The notes beneath the pieces were generated by a model. It worked only from the letters and a program-made list of their open reading frames with translations. It was not told the origin of the DNA and searched no databases. The translations under genes were made by a program, and so were the position numbers. Positions 9,651 to 19,311 of a stretch of DNA of 64,000 bases are shown here, in pieces. Location of the stretch: contig NZ_CP011102.1 of the NCBI RefSeq assembly GCF_003534205.1, positions 2,616,036 to 2,680,035 on the forward strand, in the 5' to 3' direction. Every line of letters starts with the position of its first letter. Position 1 is the stretch's first letter. Source of the DNA: Listeria weihenstephanensis (GTDB lineage Bacteria > Bacillota > Bacilli > Lactobacillales > Listeriaceae).

Positions 9651-12600
9651 ATGATTATGAAAAAAATTGGGGTAGCATCCGCTGCATTTGTTTTATGCGC
9701 TGGGTTACCACTACAAACAATTGTTCTAGCATCAGAAGCAGCACCCGTATATGCAAATAAAGCGGAGAACAAGTTGAAAGGACTACAAACGAGTAACGAC
9801 AACGTTCTCGATGTAACAGATTACTTCTCAGTTGTACCTGGCACAGGATCAAGTATCGATAAAAATAACGTTACGATTACACCAAATCAGACGACTCAAG
9901 TTGGTGGAATGTGGTCAGATAGTGCTAATAAAGTTGATTTAACTAAAAATTTCCATTTGGAAGCCGAGTTATACATGGGCACCGATCCTCTTGGTGCTGA
10001 CGGAATGGCTTTTGTCATGCAAAATGATCCTCGCGCTAATGTAGCTATCGCAACTGCTGGTGGGGCCCTAGGGATATATGGCACTAACTATATCAAGAAT
10101 GCGCTCGCAGTAGAATTTGATACGTACATTAATGATGGCTCTGGATATAATGAAACATGGGATACTGATGTATTCCCTAAAAATAAACATATGGCCATAA
10201 CTGTACCTGGTGTAGGACCTGTTATTCAGCACAATGCTCTGAACGTACTACCAGCAGGTTCTTATTTCGAAGATGGTCAAAAACATCCGTTGACGATTGA
10301 ATGGGATGCGGCCACGAAAACATTAAGATACGAATATATGGGGTATACAGGAAGTTATCAAGTTGCTGATTTACAGACGACATTTGGAGGAACTGAGGTA
10401 CAATTTGGCTTTGTAGGATCAACAGGTGGTCAAAGTAACCTTCAGGAACTTTCTATCACGAAGCTCCAAATCAATGGTATCTCTCCTAAATTACAACTAG
10501 CTATCACCGACCAGTCAAATAACAACATCCAAACGGCAGCACCGTCCGAAAAAGTATACGTTCATGATACTATTTCTAATGAGACTGCAAACGCTAATGC
10601 CTTTACCATGAAGTACGGCGCAGATATCGACCCTCTTTTTGACGAGACTTCCATTGAAAACATCGTACTAACACGTAATGATGGCCAAACATTTACTGTT
10701 TCAAAAAGCGCATTGCTAGATCACACGGTCGAGCTTCCTTTTTCTAAGGGCACCGATGTTTTCACATTGTCTTATGAAATTAATGTAAAATCTGATGCCG
10801 CGCCAAAAGGAACTAATTTGAATATACATGGTATCGGAAGCGTCAATGGTGTAAAATATACTTCTGAAAATTCCATTCGATTGATTACACCTCGAAACAA
10901 GCCCGTAATTACAGCTAGTGACTCTTCTCTGAAAAAAGGTACTGCATTCAATCCATTGGCTGGTGTCAGCGCTAATGATGTGGAAGATGGCAATTTAACA
11001 AGCCAAATTGTTATAACAGCAAATGATGTGAACGTAAATCAAGTTGGCACCTACCATGTAACATATAGCGTCACTGATTCTGATGATAATATCGTTACAA
11101 AAACAATCACAGTAACCGTGACAAGCAATGATGCTCCTGTCATTTCCGCAACAGATAAGTCCTTGAAAAAAGGTGGCAGTTTCAACCCATTAACTGGTGT
11201 GACTGCGAGCGATCTAGAAGATGGTGATGTAACGTCTAAAATGACGATCACTGCGAATGATGTTGATACAAGCAAAGTCGGTACGTATCACGTGACTTAT
11301 AGCGTGACGGATTCTGACGGTAACACGACGACGAAAACGATCTCTGTGACTGTGATAAGTAATGATGCTCCTGTGATTTCCGCAACAGATAAGTCTGTGA
11401 AAAAAGGTGGTAGTTTCAACCCATTGACGGGTGTGACTGCGAGCGACTTAGAAGATGGTGATGTAACGTCGAAAATAACGATCACTGCGAACGACGTCAA
11501 TACAAGCAAAGTCGGTACGTATCACGTGACTTATAGCGTGACGGATTCAGATGGTAACAAGACCACAAAAACGATTACCGTAACTGTAACAAGTGAGGAT
11601 GCACCGACAATTTTAGCCACCGATGCAACCGTAAAAAAAGGCAAAACCTTCGATCCAAAAGCTGGCATGACAGCAAGTGATTTAGATGATGGAGACGTTA
11701 CCGCGAAGGTACTCGTTACCGCGAATGATGTAGATACAAGCCATGTAGGCACCTATCATGTCACATATTCGGTGACCAATTCAGATGGCAATACAACAAC
11801 TAAAACGATCGTTGTGACGGTCACAAGCAATGATGCTCCTGTCATTTCCGCAACAGATAAATCCGTGAAAAAAGGCAAAACCTTTGATCCAAAAGCTGGC
11901 GTAACGGCAAGCGATACCGAAGATGGCAATGTGACAAGCAAGATTTCTGTCAAATCAAATGACGTGGACACAAGCAAAGTCGGTACGTATCACGTGACTT
12001 ATAGCGTGACGGATTCAGATGGTAATACCACGACAAAAACAATTACTGTAACCGTTACGAGCAATGATGCACCAACAATTGCCGCATCAGATATCGTTCA
12101 ACGTATTCATACGACCTATGATGTGAAAAAAGCAGTCACCGCGCACGATACCGAAGATGGCGACATCACAAGTAAAATCACCGTAACAGCAAACGATGTT
12201 AACACAGAAAAAGCAGGTATGTATCATGTGACTTACAGCGTAACTGATTCCGATGGTAACACGACAACGAAGACGATTCAAGTCACTATTTTGACTAACG
12301 ATGCACCGATTATCAGCACGAAAGATGTCTATTTGAAAGTTGGCGATACCTTTAATCCTTTCAGTGGTATTACCGCAAGTGATTTAGAAGATGGCGATGT
12401 CACGTTAAAGATTAAAGTAGTCACTACTAACGTCAATATGAAATCAGAAGGTTTGTATACTGTCGTGTATAGTGTGACTGATTCGGATGGCAACACGACC
12501 GAAGCTACGCGCCATGTATATGTACGCACGAATGACAAACCTGAAATTCACGTCGCGGATCAAACCTTCAAAGCAGGTTTTGCGTTCGATCCAATGGCGA

Positions 12601-13730
12601 TTGTTTCCGCGAGTGATTTGGAAGATGGTGATGTGACAAAAGATATCAAAATTACAACAAATGATGTCAACGCAACTATTGCTGGTACGTATCATATCAC
12701 CTATAGCGTGACCGATTCTGATAGCAATACGACAACCAAGACCATTACCGTCACAGTTCTTACTAATGAAAAACCAGTGATCACAGCAGCTGATCGCACC
12801 ATCAAAGCCCATCTCGCATTTGATCCGATGACAGGTGTTTCCGCGAGTGATTTAGAAGATGGCGATCTTAGTAGCGTCGTTAAAATCATTGCGAATGACG
12901 TAAACATCGATGCTCCTGGCACTTACCACATAACGTATAGTGTCCTAGATTCGGATGGTAATACGACAGAAAAAACAAGCACAATTACCGTTCTGAGCAA
13001 TGATAAACCCGTTATCGCAGGACAAGATAGCAGCTTCAAAGCAGGCCGCGCCTTCGATCCAATGGCAGGCATCACGGCGAATGACACAGAAGACGGCGAC
13101 ATCACAGCCAATATCCAAGTCATTTCGAGCGACGTTAATGCAGATGCGCCAGGTGTGTATCACGTGACATACAGCGTCACTGATTCGGATGGTAACACCA
13201 CCGAACAAACCTATACTATCACAGTGTTGACGAATGAAAAACCAGTCATTCATGCGAGTGATGTAGCTCTCGCTTTCGGTCAATCTTTTGATCCAATGGC
13301 AGGTATTTCAGCAGAAGACCTGGAAGATGGCGACATAACAAGCCTGATCCAAGTAGTTAGTAACGACGTGAATCCGCAACAAGCAGGCATCTATCACGTG
13401 ACGTATAGTGTGACAGATAGTGATGGAAATGAAACACAATTCACGATTACAGTTATCGTCGGTGCACAACCGATTCTACCTGTGGATCCTATTACGCCCG
13501 TAACACCAGTGACTCCGGTTACCCCTGTGAAACCAGTAGTCACGCCAGCTCCAACGGTAAAACCAGCACCACCGACAAATCCAGTTGTCCCCGTGCAAAC
13601 CGTACCATCTTTAGAAAAAAGCCCAACGAAAGCCTTACCAAAAACAGGCGATAGCAGTACGTCTTCCACTGTTCTTTTTGGTGGTTTGCTAGCCGCATTT
13701 GGCGCACTATTCTTGCGTAGAAAGAATTAA
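9651..13730 (+). CDS. LPXTG wall protein: L-type lectin domain plus eleven Ig-like (DUF5011-type) repeats
   Basis: 1359-residue surface protein. A signal peptide ends near LASEAAPVYA. Residues about 55-270 resemble a bacterial L-type (legume-like) lectin domain (GGMWSD...ADGMAFVMQ...VEFDTYIN). A short connector follows, then eleven tandem repeats of about 78 residues with the pattern DAPVISATDKS...SDLEDGDVT...GTYHVTYSVTDSDGN. A Pro/Val-rich wall-spanning segment (TPVTPVTPV) precedes the sorting signal LPKTG (about 1329-1333), a hydrophobic stretch and RRK. Sortase A should anchor it with the lectin domain on a stalk, suggesting glycan adhesion. Monocistronic, with a terminator just after the stop. 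Confidence 0.92.
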   Translation: MIMKKIGVASAAFVLCAGLPLQTIVLASEAAPVYANKAENKLKGLQTSNDNVLDVTDYFSVVPGTGSSIDKNNVTITPNQTTQVGGMWSDSANKVDLTKNFHLEAELYMGTDPLGADGMAFVMQNDPRANVAIATAGGALGIYGTNYIKNALAVEFDTYINDGSGYNETWDTDVFPKNKHMAITVPGVGPVIQHNALNVLPAGSYFEDGQKHPLTIEWDAATKTLRYEYMGYTGSYQVADLQTTFGGTEVQFGFVGSTGGQSNLQELSITKLQINGISPKLQLAITDQSNNNIQTAAPSEKVYVHDTISNETANANAFTMKYGADIDPLFDETSIENIVLTRNDGQTFTVSKSALLDHTVELPFSKGTDVFTLSYEINVKSDAAPKGTNLNIHGIGSVNGVKYTSENSIRLITPRNKPVITASDSSLKKGTAFNPLAGVSANDVEDGNLTSQIVITANDVNVNQVGTYHVTYSVTDSDDNIVTKTITVTVTSNDAPVISATDKSLKKGGSFNPLTGVTASDLEDGDVTSKMTITANDVDTSKVGTYHVTYSVTDSDGNTTTKTISVTVISNDAPVISATDKSVKKGGSFNPLTGVTASDLEDGDVTSKITITANDVNTSKVGTYHVTYSVTDSDGNKTTKTITVTVTSEDAPTILATDATVKKGKTFDPKAGMTASDLDDGDVTAKVLVTANDVDTSHVGTYHVTYSVTNSDGNTTTKTIVVTVTSNDAPVISATDKSVKKGKTFDPKAGVTASDTEDGNVTSKISVKSNDVDTSKVGTYHVTYSVTDSDGNTTTKTITVTVTSNDAPTIAASDIVQRIHTTYDVKKAVTAHDTEDGDITSKITVTANDVNTEKAGMYHVTYSVTDSDGNTTTKTIQVTILTNDAPIISTKDVYLKVGDTFNPFSGITASDLEDGDVTLKIKVVTTNVNMKSEGLYTVVYSVTDSDGNTTEATRHVYVRTNDKPEIHVADQTFKAGFAFDPMAIVSASDLEDGDVTKDIKITTNDVNATIAGTYHITYSVTDSDSNTTTKTITVTVLTNEKPVITAADRTIKAHLAFDPMTGVSASDLEDGDLSSVVKIIANDVNIDAPGTYHITYSVLDSDGNTTEKTSTITVLSNDKPVIAGQDSSFKAGRAFDPMAGITANDTEDGDITANIQVISSDVNADAPGVYHVTYSVTDSDGNTTEQTYTITVLTNEKPVIHASDVALAFGQSFDPMAGISAEDLEDGDITSLIQVVSNDVNPQQAGIYHVTYSVTDSDGNETQFTITVIVGAQPILPVDPITPVTPVTPVTPVKPVVTPAPTVKPAPPTNPVVPVQTVPSLEKSPTKALPKTGDSSTSSTVLFGGLLAAFGALFLRRKN

Positions 13731-13736
13731 CAACAC

Positions 13737-13776
13737 AAAAAACGAGATGCCCGGTTTTTCGGACATCTCGTTTTTT
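13737..13776. terminator. bidirectional terminator
   Basis: CGAGATG/CATCTCG stem extended by CCG/CGG, flanked by A-run and T-run. It serves the wall protein (plus) and the lipoprotein (minus), whose genes converge here. Confidence 0.88.
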
Positions 13777-13783
13777 GCTATTT

Positions 13784-14911
13784 TTATTGTACTGTATCTG
13801 TATCAGTTAATGAATCACCGTACAACGAATCATAGTAACTAGATGTTGCTTCTTCAATAATTTTTTGTAATTCTGTTGTAGAAATCACATCAGATTTAGT
13901 TGGGAATTTCGGAAGTTTGGCTGAATCTGTTGTTTTCATTGTAATTGTAAATGCCATTGTTTCAGGGTTTTCCTTATCTTGCGTATCCGTAATCTTCACT
14001 TTCATATTCATGCTATCAATCGTATCGTCTTTACCTGGCTTAATTGTAGCATCGATTGTAATTTTAGCATTTTTTTCAGCTTCTACATCTTTAATTGCCT
14101 CTTTTACGGATTCTACAGACGATGTGTACTGCTCATCAAAGTCTTTCTCCGAAACGCCTTGTGCTGTTACAATAACTTTCAAATCAGCTTTCACATCTTT
14201 GTCATCCGCTAACTTCACTAATTGATTCGCTAATTTTGTAATGTCTGTTTTCGTTAATTTCACTGTTAACTCACCATCATCGCCCTCTTTAAAACGATCT
14301 TCTGGTAAGCTATTGAAATAATCTGTTACTGTTTTGGTAACTTTTTTACTCAAATCTTTCGTTGCTTTTTCTACTTCTTTCGTGTTTGTTGCTTCTTTTT
14401 TCACTTTTTCGTCTGTTAAATCTTTCGCAACTTCTGTCAGTTCCACATATTTCGTTGCTAAATCTGGATTTTCTTTCTTGATTTGTGAGAACATACCGCC
14501 TGTAAGTTGATCCAGTAATGTTGTTAAATTGCCTTTATCATCGTATAAATCGCTCAATGGGAAATACACTTTTTCTGCTTTCGAATCGACTAATAAATCG
14601 AGTGATGCATCTATATGTACTAATCCTGCCGTTTTAACCGCAATTGTAGCCGCAGATTTTTGTGCTTTTTGATCATTAGCTACCGTCATTTTGACAGCCA
14701 GGCCTTCCAGCATCGCCGCGCTTTGTTGTGCTTTTAATGTGGCTGGTAGTTCATCGATTTTAAATCCGATTGTAGTTGTCGATTGATCTGCTGGTTCTGA
14801 TGTTTTTTCAACGCTTTTTGTGAATTTCTCCTGTGGTGTACTCCCACACGCCACTAGAACAAGTCCCATCACTAAGGTTAAAACTAATAATGTAAGCTTT
14901 TTCATTTTCAT
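13784..14911 (-). CDS. hypothetical lipoprotein
   Basis: 375 residues starting MKMKKLTLLVLTLVMGLVLVACGS: a lipoprotein signal peptide with lipobox LVAC. The mature part is Lys/Asp/Thr-rich, with a central charged helical stretch (KEATNTKEVEKATKDLSKKV) and a beta-rich C-terminus. I recognise no catalytic motif; similar lipoproteins of unknown function are common in Listeria. An earlier in-frame ATG at 14953 is rejected because a GAGGGAA ribosome site precedes 14911 and the signal peptide begins there. Monocistronic, divergent from the YdcF-family gene. Confidence 0.8.
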   Translation of the reverse strand: MKMKKLTLLVLTLVMGLVLVACGSTPQEKFTKSVEKTSEPADQSTTTIGFKIDELPATLKAQQSAAMLEGLAVKMTVANDQKAQKSAATIAVKTAGLVHIDASLDLLVDSKAEKVYFPLSDLYDDKGNLTTLLDQLTGGMFSQIKKENPDLATKYVELTEVAKDLTDEKVKKEATNTKEVEKATKDLSKKVTKTVTDYFNSLPEDRFKEGDDGELTVKLTKTDITKLANQLVKLADDKDVKADLKVIVTAQGVSEKDFDEQYTSSVESVKEAIKDVEAEKNAKITIDATIKPGKDDTIDSMNMKVKITDTQDKENPETMAFTITMKTTDSAKLPKFPTKSDVISTTELQKIIEEATSSYYDSLYGDSLTDTDTVQ

Positions 14912-15063
14912 ATAAATATTCCCTCGCTCTCTTTTATAATCTAAACTTATCATAAAAGATAGAGGAACTCAATCCTATTAATCATTTGTTCACAAATTCG
15001 GCATAAACTAATTATCTGCATCGTAAATCTTACTATTTTGAAGCACTATAAAAAAATTTTGAC

Positions 15064-15093
15064 TTGCCTTTTGGAAAGCATACCCAGTATACT
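15064..15093 (+). promoter_or_regulatory. promoter of YdcF-family gene
   Basis: TTGCCT (15064-15069), 18-base spacer, TATACT (15088-15093), about 33 bases before the start codon at 15126. Reasonable SigA-type promoter by inspection. Confidence 0.5.
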
Positions 15094-15125
15094 AGAGTTT
15101 GATATACAGAAAAGAGGTTATAGTT

Positions 15126-16157
15126 ATGGTACTCGCTTATATCGCGGGATTTTTTATTATTTTATTTTTGATATTATTCATGATTGATAAACGGAGAGTG
15201 AGCAACGGGATTTTTCTCACGCTCGCCTTATTTTTCACCATCCTTGCTGTGGCCTATGGTTTAATGTCAACGGATAGCAACTTGATAGCACTCATCGTCA
15301 TCGGTGTCTTCTTCTTGATTTTAGCACTTTTCCCATTTCTTATCATTGGTTTGGGCATCGGTTTAGTTTATAATGGGCGGCTTATGGTGAAGCGCGAAGG
15401 TCGGAAAATACCGAATCTACTCACACTATTTGTCGGCATCATGATTCTTGTGCTCATCGTCCTCATCATATTGCAGGTCACGATATTCCACTCTATTTGG
15501 TTAAGTATCTTTTTTACCGCATTATTCTTGATTTTAGGATATTTTTCATTTCTACTCTTCAGTTTTCTGATTTCTTCCTATATTTATCAATACAATCGGC
15601 CGCGCTTAAAGCAGGATTTCATCATTGTACTAGGTAGCGGACTGATCGATGGAACCAGAGTCCCTCCACTGCTTGCTAGTCGATTGGACCGGGCCATTGT
15701 TTTTTATCATAAACAAACTGCGAAAAAATTTGCAGCACAGATTATCGTGTCTGGTGGCCAAGGCCCTAACGAATTCGTATCCGAAGCTTTTGCGATGAAA
15801 AACTATCTTCTTGATAAGGGGATTCCGGAAGATCATGTTTTAATGGAAGATTTATCAGTCAATACGCTGCAAAATATGCGTTTTTCAAAAACCTTAATGG
15901 ATGATTTAAAGCCGAAATATCGTAGCATCTTCGTCACGAATAATTTCCACCTGTTCCGAGCTAGCCTTTACGCGCGGAAAGCTGGATTAAAAAGTCAGGG
16001 TATTAGCTCTAAAACAGCACTTTATTATTTACCAAATGCACTGATGCGCGAATTTATTGCGATTATTGTGATGTATAAAGGATGGCATATTACAGTCACA
16101 GCACTCATCTTACTAGGAATGTTAGCCCTGGGTGTTGTCACGATTGCTTTTGGTTAA
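15126..16157 (+). CDS. YdcF/DUF218 (ElyC-SanA) family membrane protein
   Basis: 343 residues. Four to five hydrophobic segments occupy residues 1-155, followed by a DUF218 domain: IIVLGSGLIDGTRVPPLLASRLDRAI, IIVSGGQG, SVNTLQNMRFSK and FVTNNFHLFRA, then a C-terminal membrane segment. The family is linked to envelope metabolism, but its reaction is not established. The ATG at 15126 is preferred over 15099 because AAAGAGG precedes it by about 8 bases. Single-gene unit with its own promoter and terminator. Confidence 0.85.
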   Translation: MVLAYIAGFFIILFLILFMIDKRRVSNGIFLTLALFFTILAVAYGLMSTDSNLIALIVIGVFFLILALFPFLIIGLGIGLVYNGRLMVKREGRKIPNLLTLFVGIMILVLIVLIILQVTIFHSIWLSIFFTALFLILGYFSFLLFSFLISSYIYQYNRPRLKQDFIIVLGSGLIDGTRVPPLLASRLDRAIVFYHKQTAKKFAAQIIVSGGQGPNEFVSEAFAMKNYLLDKGIPEDHVLMEDLSVNTLQNMRFSKTLMDDLKPKYRSIFVTNNFHLFRASLYARKAGLKSQGISSKTALYYLPNALMREFIAIIVMYKGWHITVTALILLGMLALGVVTIAFG

Positions 16158-16163
16158 ACTATG

Positions 16164-16214
16164 AAAAAAGAAGCTCTAACTTACATTTTGGTTGTAAGTC
16201 ATCGCTTCTTTTTT
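16164..16214. terminator. bidirectional terminator
   Basis: AAAAAAGAAGC / GCTTCTTTTTT ends with an inner ACTTAC/GTAAGT stem. It lies between two convergent genes (YdcF-family protein and histidine phosphatase). Confidence 0.85.
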
Positions 16215-16221
16215 ATCCGTA

Positions 16222-16899
16222 TTAAACATTTTCGCTAAAATGAGATGTATCGTTCAAGCGTTCAATTTTAAATAATCCATTTTCATAAGTTAACACCGTC
16301 ACACTCGCATTATCCAACACGAAATCAGCTTTTACGGATGGTTCGAGTTCGTGCACAATGTTACGAATCGTATTGCCATGCGCTACGATTAATATGTTCC
16401 CGCCAGTTTCGCGATGAGTATTTACGACATGCAGGAAACCTTCTTCAACGCGACGCCAAAATGTCATAAAGTCCTCGGCATCATGCTTTGGATCGGCTAC
16501 TTTTGTTCCATTCATCGTCTCACGAACATTTGCATTTGCATAAAGTTCGGCTTTTGATGCAAAGCCCATCGATTTTGCCACGCGGTCCCAGGTCATTGCA
16601 CTCGCATCCCCTTCGAACGAACCAAAGAACGTTTCGCGGAATTCACTGCGCGGTTCCAGCGTTAAACCAAAACCATGTTTATTTTCTTTTAAAATAAGCT
16701 CTGCCGTCGCGATCGTCCGGTGCAGATCACTAGAGTATGCCGCAACAAACTCTGTGTCGGCAAGGCCTCGTCCACTCGCTTTTACTATTTCTACGCCCTC
16801 CGGAGTCAATGGTGAATCTGCCCAACCTTGCATTTTCTCATATTTATTCAAATACGTTTGGCCGTGACGCACAAAATACAGTGATAATGGTTTTTTCAT
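16222..16899 (-). CDS. histidine phosphatase (phosphoglycerate-mutase-like) family protein
   Basis: 225 residues with the RHG motif (YFVRHGQTYLN, catalytic His near residue 12), the phosphate-pocket segment SSDLHRTIATAELI, and the second catalytic His in VAHGNTIRNIV. The sequence divergence and the insertion around FGSFEGDAS fit a broad-specificity or sugar-phosphate phosphatase better than glycolytic mutase; the substrate is unknown. The ATG at 16899 has the ribosome site GGAGGG; the upstream ATG at 16935 adds an unlike tail. Monocistronic. Confidence 0.85.
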   Translation of the reverse strand: MKKPLSLYFVRHGQTYLNKYEKMQGWADSPLTPEGVEIVKASGRGLADTEFVAAYSSDLHRTIATAELILKENKHGFGLTLEPRSEFRETFFGSFEGDASAMTWDRVAKSMGFASKAELYANANVRETMNGTKVADPKHDAEDFMTFWRRVEEGFLHVVNTHRETGGNILIVAHGNTIRNIVHELEPSVKADFVLDNASVTVLTYENGLFKIERLNDTSHFSENV

Positions 16900-16980
16900 T
16901 CTTTTTCCCTCCAAATCGGTATGTACTCCCTTCACTATACCATATTTTGAGGATTGAAAAAAATGATTGACTTGCCTCTT

Positions 16981-18039
16981 TTATCCTATTTTCCTAGCTT
17001 TAGACTCTTCCATTCTGTTTTCTACCATTCGATTCGCCGCTTCTGCTGGAGTCACTTGTTCCATTTTGGCAATATCGAAAACTTTACCAATCTGATCAAA
17101 AATTTTGCCGATCTTCTGCTGTGCACGGGCTTCGTTATACGTATTCAGCTCATCGGCAATATTGATAACTCCACCAGCGTTCACGATATAATCCGGCGCA
17201 TATAATATCGCTTTACTCGCCAACATTTCGCCGTGTATTGTTGCATCTAAAAGTTGATTGTTAGCGCTACCACAAATAGCCGCAACTTTTAACCTTGGGA
17301 TCGTTTCCCCATTCAAAATACCGCCTAGAGCGCATGGGGCAAAAATATCTGCTTCCACATCATAAATCTCTGCGGGGGCAACGGCTTTCGCTCCAAATTG
17401 CGTAACGGCTCGATTCACCGCATCGGCATTAATATCAGTGACGATTAGCTTGGCACCGTCCTCATGAAGCAACTTACAAAGAGCAAAAGCAACATTTCCA
17501 ACGCCTTGTACTGCGATCGTTTTATCTAGCAATGAATCTGAGCCAAAAGTCTCCAACGCCGTACGCTTCATCGCGCTGTAAACGCCAAATGCTGTCATGG
17601 GACTCGGATTCCCTGATGAACCAAAACGCTCAGAAATTCCTGTGACATGGTTCGTTTCTTCATGCACTAAATCCATGTCTGCCACTGTGATACCAACATC
17701 TTCTGCGATAATATAACTTCCATTTAAGCGCTCCACAAATCGACCTAAGGCGCGGAACATCTCCTCAGATTTATCTTTCTTTGGATCTCCAATGATTACT
17801 GTTTTCCCGCCACCAAGTGCAAGTCCTGCCGCAGCATTTTTATATGTCATTCCGCGAGCTAAGCGAAGTACGTCTTCTAGCGCCTCTTCTTCTGTTTCAT
17901 ACGGCCACATCCGGCATCCACCAAGCGCTGGACCAAGTGTGGTATCGTGAATTGCGATAATAGCCTTCAATCCAGAAGCCTTATCATGGCAAAAAACAAC
18001 CTGTTCATAATCATACTGTTCCATCTTCTCAAACAACAT
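16981..18039 (-). CDS. leucine (branched-chain amino acid) dehydrogenase
   Basis: 352-residue NAD-dependent amino-acid dehydrogenase of the Glu/Leu/Phe/Val family. The substrate domain has GGCRMWPY and the catalytic-lysine region [15 protein letters not shown]; the Rossmann domain has [12 protein letters not shown]. Length matches leucine dehydrogenase (Bcd/Ldh) rather than the longer glutamate dehydrogenase. Expected reaction: reversible oxidative deamination of leucine, isoleucine and valine. Ribosome site GGAGGGAT precedes the ATG. No neighbours of the branched-chain acyl-CoA pathway are seen, so it acts as a stand-alone gene here. Confidence 0.87.
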   Translation of the reverse strand: MLFEKMEQYDYEQVVFCHDKASGLKAIIAIHDTTLGPALGGCRMWPYETEEEALEDVLRLARGMTYKNAAAGLALGGGKTVIIGDPKKDKSEEMFRALGRFVERLNGSYIIAEDVGITVADMDLVHEETNHVTGISERFGSSGNPSPMTAFGVYSAMKRTALETFGSDSLLDKTIAVQGVGNVAFALCKLLHEDGAKLIVTDINADAVNRAVTQFGAKAVAPAEIYDVEADIFAPCALGGILNGETIPRLKVAAICGSANNQLLDATIHGEMLASKAILYAPDYIVNAGGVINIADELNTYNEARAQQKIGKIFDQIGKVFDIAKMEQVTPAEAANRMVENRMEESKARKIG

Positions 18040-18257
18040 AACAATCCCTCCTCGTATCTTCCCTTTTATTATACGAAATGAGACTATTGAAGGGAAATTT
18101 TTAGACTATATATATCATTTTTCATACTTTGTATCCAATCGCATGTCTATAAGACTATATGATTTTCACTAAACTAGAGCAAAATCAGGCGAATACACCC
18201 AGGCCGAAACTATCTAGTAGCACTATTTTTGTAATATTCCCGTTAGCTAAAATACAT
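18040..18257. other. leader region of the dehydrogenase gene
   Basis: 218 bases. On the minus strand two promoter-like pairs are visible: TTGGAT with an 18-base spacer to TATATA, and TTCCCT with a 17-base spacer to TATAAT nearer the gene. The heptamer ATAGTCT occurs three times in the same orientation, a possible regulator site. No credible gene. Confidence 0.4.
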
Positions 18258-18289
18258 AAAAAAGAAGCGCCTGTTTTAAGGGCACTTCT
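18258..18289 (-). terminator. terminator of Mn-riboswitch-controlled gene
   Basis: Hairpin AGAAGTGCCC / GGCGCTTCT (one wobble pair) followed by six T residues on the minus strand, just after the stop codon at 18295. Confidence 0.85.
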
Positions 18290-18294
18290 AACTT

Positions 18295-19056
18295 TTATTC
18301 CGTTACGATTGCTGTTATTCCTTCTGTTTCAGAGAATCGTAAATCTAAACCACAGTTCGGATCAAAATGAGCTTCTTTTGTTGCCCAATATCTAATCGCT
18401 TGAATTAATGAGAAATGATCCAACGCTTGAACGAGTCTGCCGTTTTTCATGACATCCGCGCCAAATCCTTTTTGCTCATCATAGGTCAAAATTACTTCTA
18501 CATCGTCTAGTTGCAAGCCTTTTTCGTGTGTGAAGAAATGAATCACGGCGTTTGAAATATTTCCTTCGTCAAGAACAATCGTATTACTAGTTGTATTTTC
18601 CGCACCACTCGTTGTTCCCTGGTGATCGAAAACTTGCGCTTGTGGCTTCGGATTATTACGATTACGCCATTTTTGGAAGAAATATATGAGTAGACGAATC
18701 ACTAAGATAATCGCGATCACGTTAATAATCAGGGCTAAAATATCACCGAATGCTCCCATATTACCTAGCATACTTCCGAATAATAAACCTGCAATCCCAC
18801 CAAACATTAATCCGCCCCAGAAACCACGGTTCGATTTCTTTGCTGCTGTTTGATTGTTTGTTGCTTTATTCGTGTTATTGTTGCGCTTCACCTGGTTATT
18901 ATTTGGTCGATAAGAACGGCTTGGTGATCGATAACCTTTAGCGTGCGCTTCGCTTACTTGTTCATATTTTGCGGGCATGATCGTGTTGAATGTCACCGTG
19001 CCTAGTGGTGAAAATATTAACATCATAGACATAGCGAAAAATAGTATCTTTTTCAA
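18295..19056 (-). CDS. Tim44-like membrane protein with DUF2653-like C-terminal domain
   Basis: 253 residues beginning at a TTG codon with a strong AGGAGG site eight bases upstream; an in-frame ATG 20 codons earlier lacks such a site. Signal-type segment LKKILFFAMSMMLIFSPLG, a low-complexity Ser/Arg/Asn stretch (YRSPSRSYRPNNNQ), a Gly-rich hydrophobic hairpin (GFWGGLMFGGIAGLLFG) and a second membrane segment, as in bacterial Tim44-like proteins. The C-terminal about 95 residues (EVILTYDEQKGFGADV) resemble the small YxcD/DUF2653 family. A yybP-ykoY riboswitch and terminator lie directly upstream, so expression should rise with Mn2+. The function is unknown; a role in manganese handling is inference. 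Confidence 0.75.
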   Translation of the reverse strand: MKKILFFAMSMMLIFSPLGTVTFNTIMPAKYEQVSEAHAKGYRSPSRSYRPNNNQVKRNNNTNKATNNQTAAKKSNRGFWGGLMFGGIAGLLFGSMLGNMGAFGDILALIINVIAIILVIRLLIYFFQKWRNRNNPKPQAQVFDHQGTTSGAENTTSNTIVLDEGNISNAVIHFFTHEKGLQLDDVEVILTYDEQKGFGADVMKNGRLVQALDHFSLIQAIRYWATKEAHFDPNCGLDLRFSETEGITAIVTE

Positions 19057-19126
19057 TCGATTTCCTCCTGTTTTTACTAGATTGTTCGCATCAAGTTGCC
19101 TGAGCTGATTCGCCATTTATGCGCAG

Positions 19127-19156
19127 AAAAAAGACCTCACGAATAAACGTAAGGTC
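19127..19156 (-). terminator. riboswitch expression-platform terminator
   Basis: AGACCT...ACG loop CGT...AGGTCT hairpin followed by six T residues on the minus strand. Its 5' arm shares the GAGACCTTAC segment that closes the aptamer's P1 helix, so ligand binding can decide between termination and read-through. Confidence 0.8.
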
Positions 19157-19241
19157 TCGCAAACAATCGACAAAAATTGCTAACAATGCCGGGGTTTTAT
19201 CCCGTACTGACGACATTGCTATACTGCTACTCCCCTTATCG
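19149..19241 (-). promoter_or_regulatory. yybP-ykoY manganese riboswitch aptamer
   Basis: The minus strand carries AAGGGGAGTAGC at the 5' side, then AGCAATGTCGTCAGTACGGG, ACCCCGGCATTGTT, and GCGAGACCTTAC at the 3' side. These are the conserved blocks and order of the yybP-ykoY aptamer, which binds Mn2+ (with Mg2+) and usually controls Mn2+ exporters. Promoter upstream at 19266-19294 and terminator downstream at 19127-19156 complete the regulatory unit. Confidence 0.88.
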
Positions 19242-19265
19242 GGCGTACTGATTTTGAATAGTATA

Positions 19266-19294
19266 ATTATAGTATATTATGCGCGTATTAGCAA
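19266..19294 (-). promoter_or_regulatory. promoter of the riboswitch transcript
   Basis: TTGCTA (19289-19294), 17-base spacer, TATAAT (19266-19271) on the minus strand, about 25-30 bases before the aptamer. Confidence 0.75.
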
Positions 19295-19311
19295 GCCATT
19301 GAGCTTTCTTA

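Noticed and set aside
11130-13440. Regular DNA repeats that might suggest a CRISPR array
   Set aside because: The period is about 234 bases, in frame and coding for Ig-like domains; there are no short conserved repeats with unique spacers.
10772-13669. Series of 60-120-codon minus-strand ORFs
   Set aside because: Periodic shadows of the eleven Ig-like repeats of the wall protein; none has a start signal or recognisable domain.
18159-18395. 78-codon plus-strand ORF
   Set aside because: Runs across a promoter region, a terminator hairpin and the end of the opposite gene; no ribosome site.
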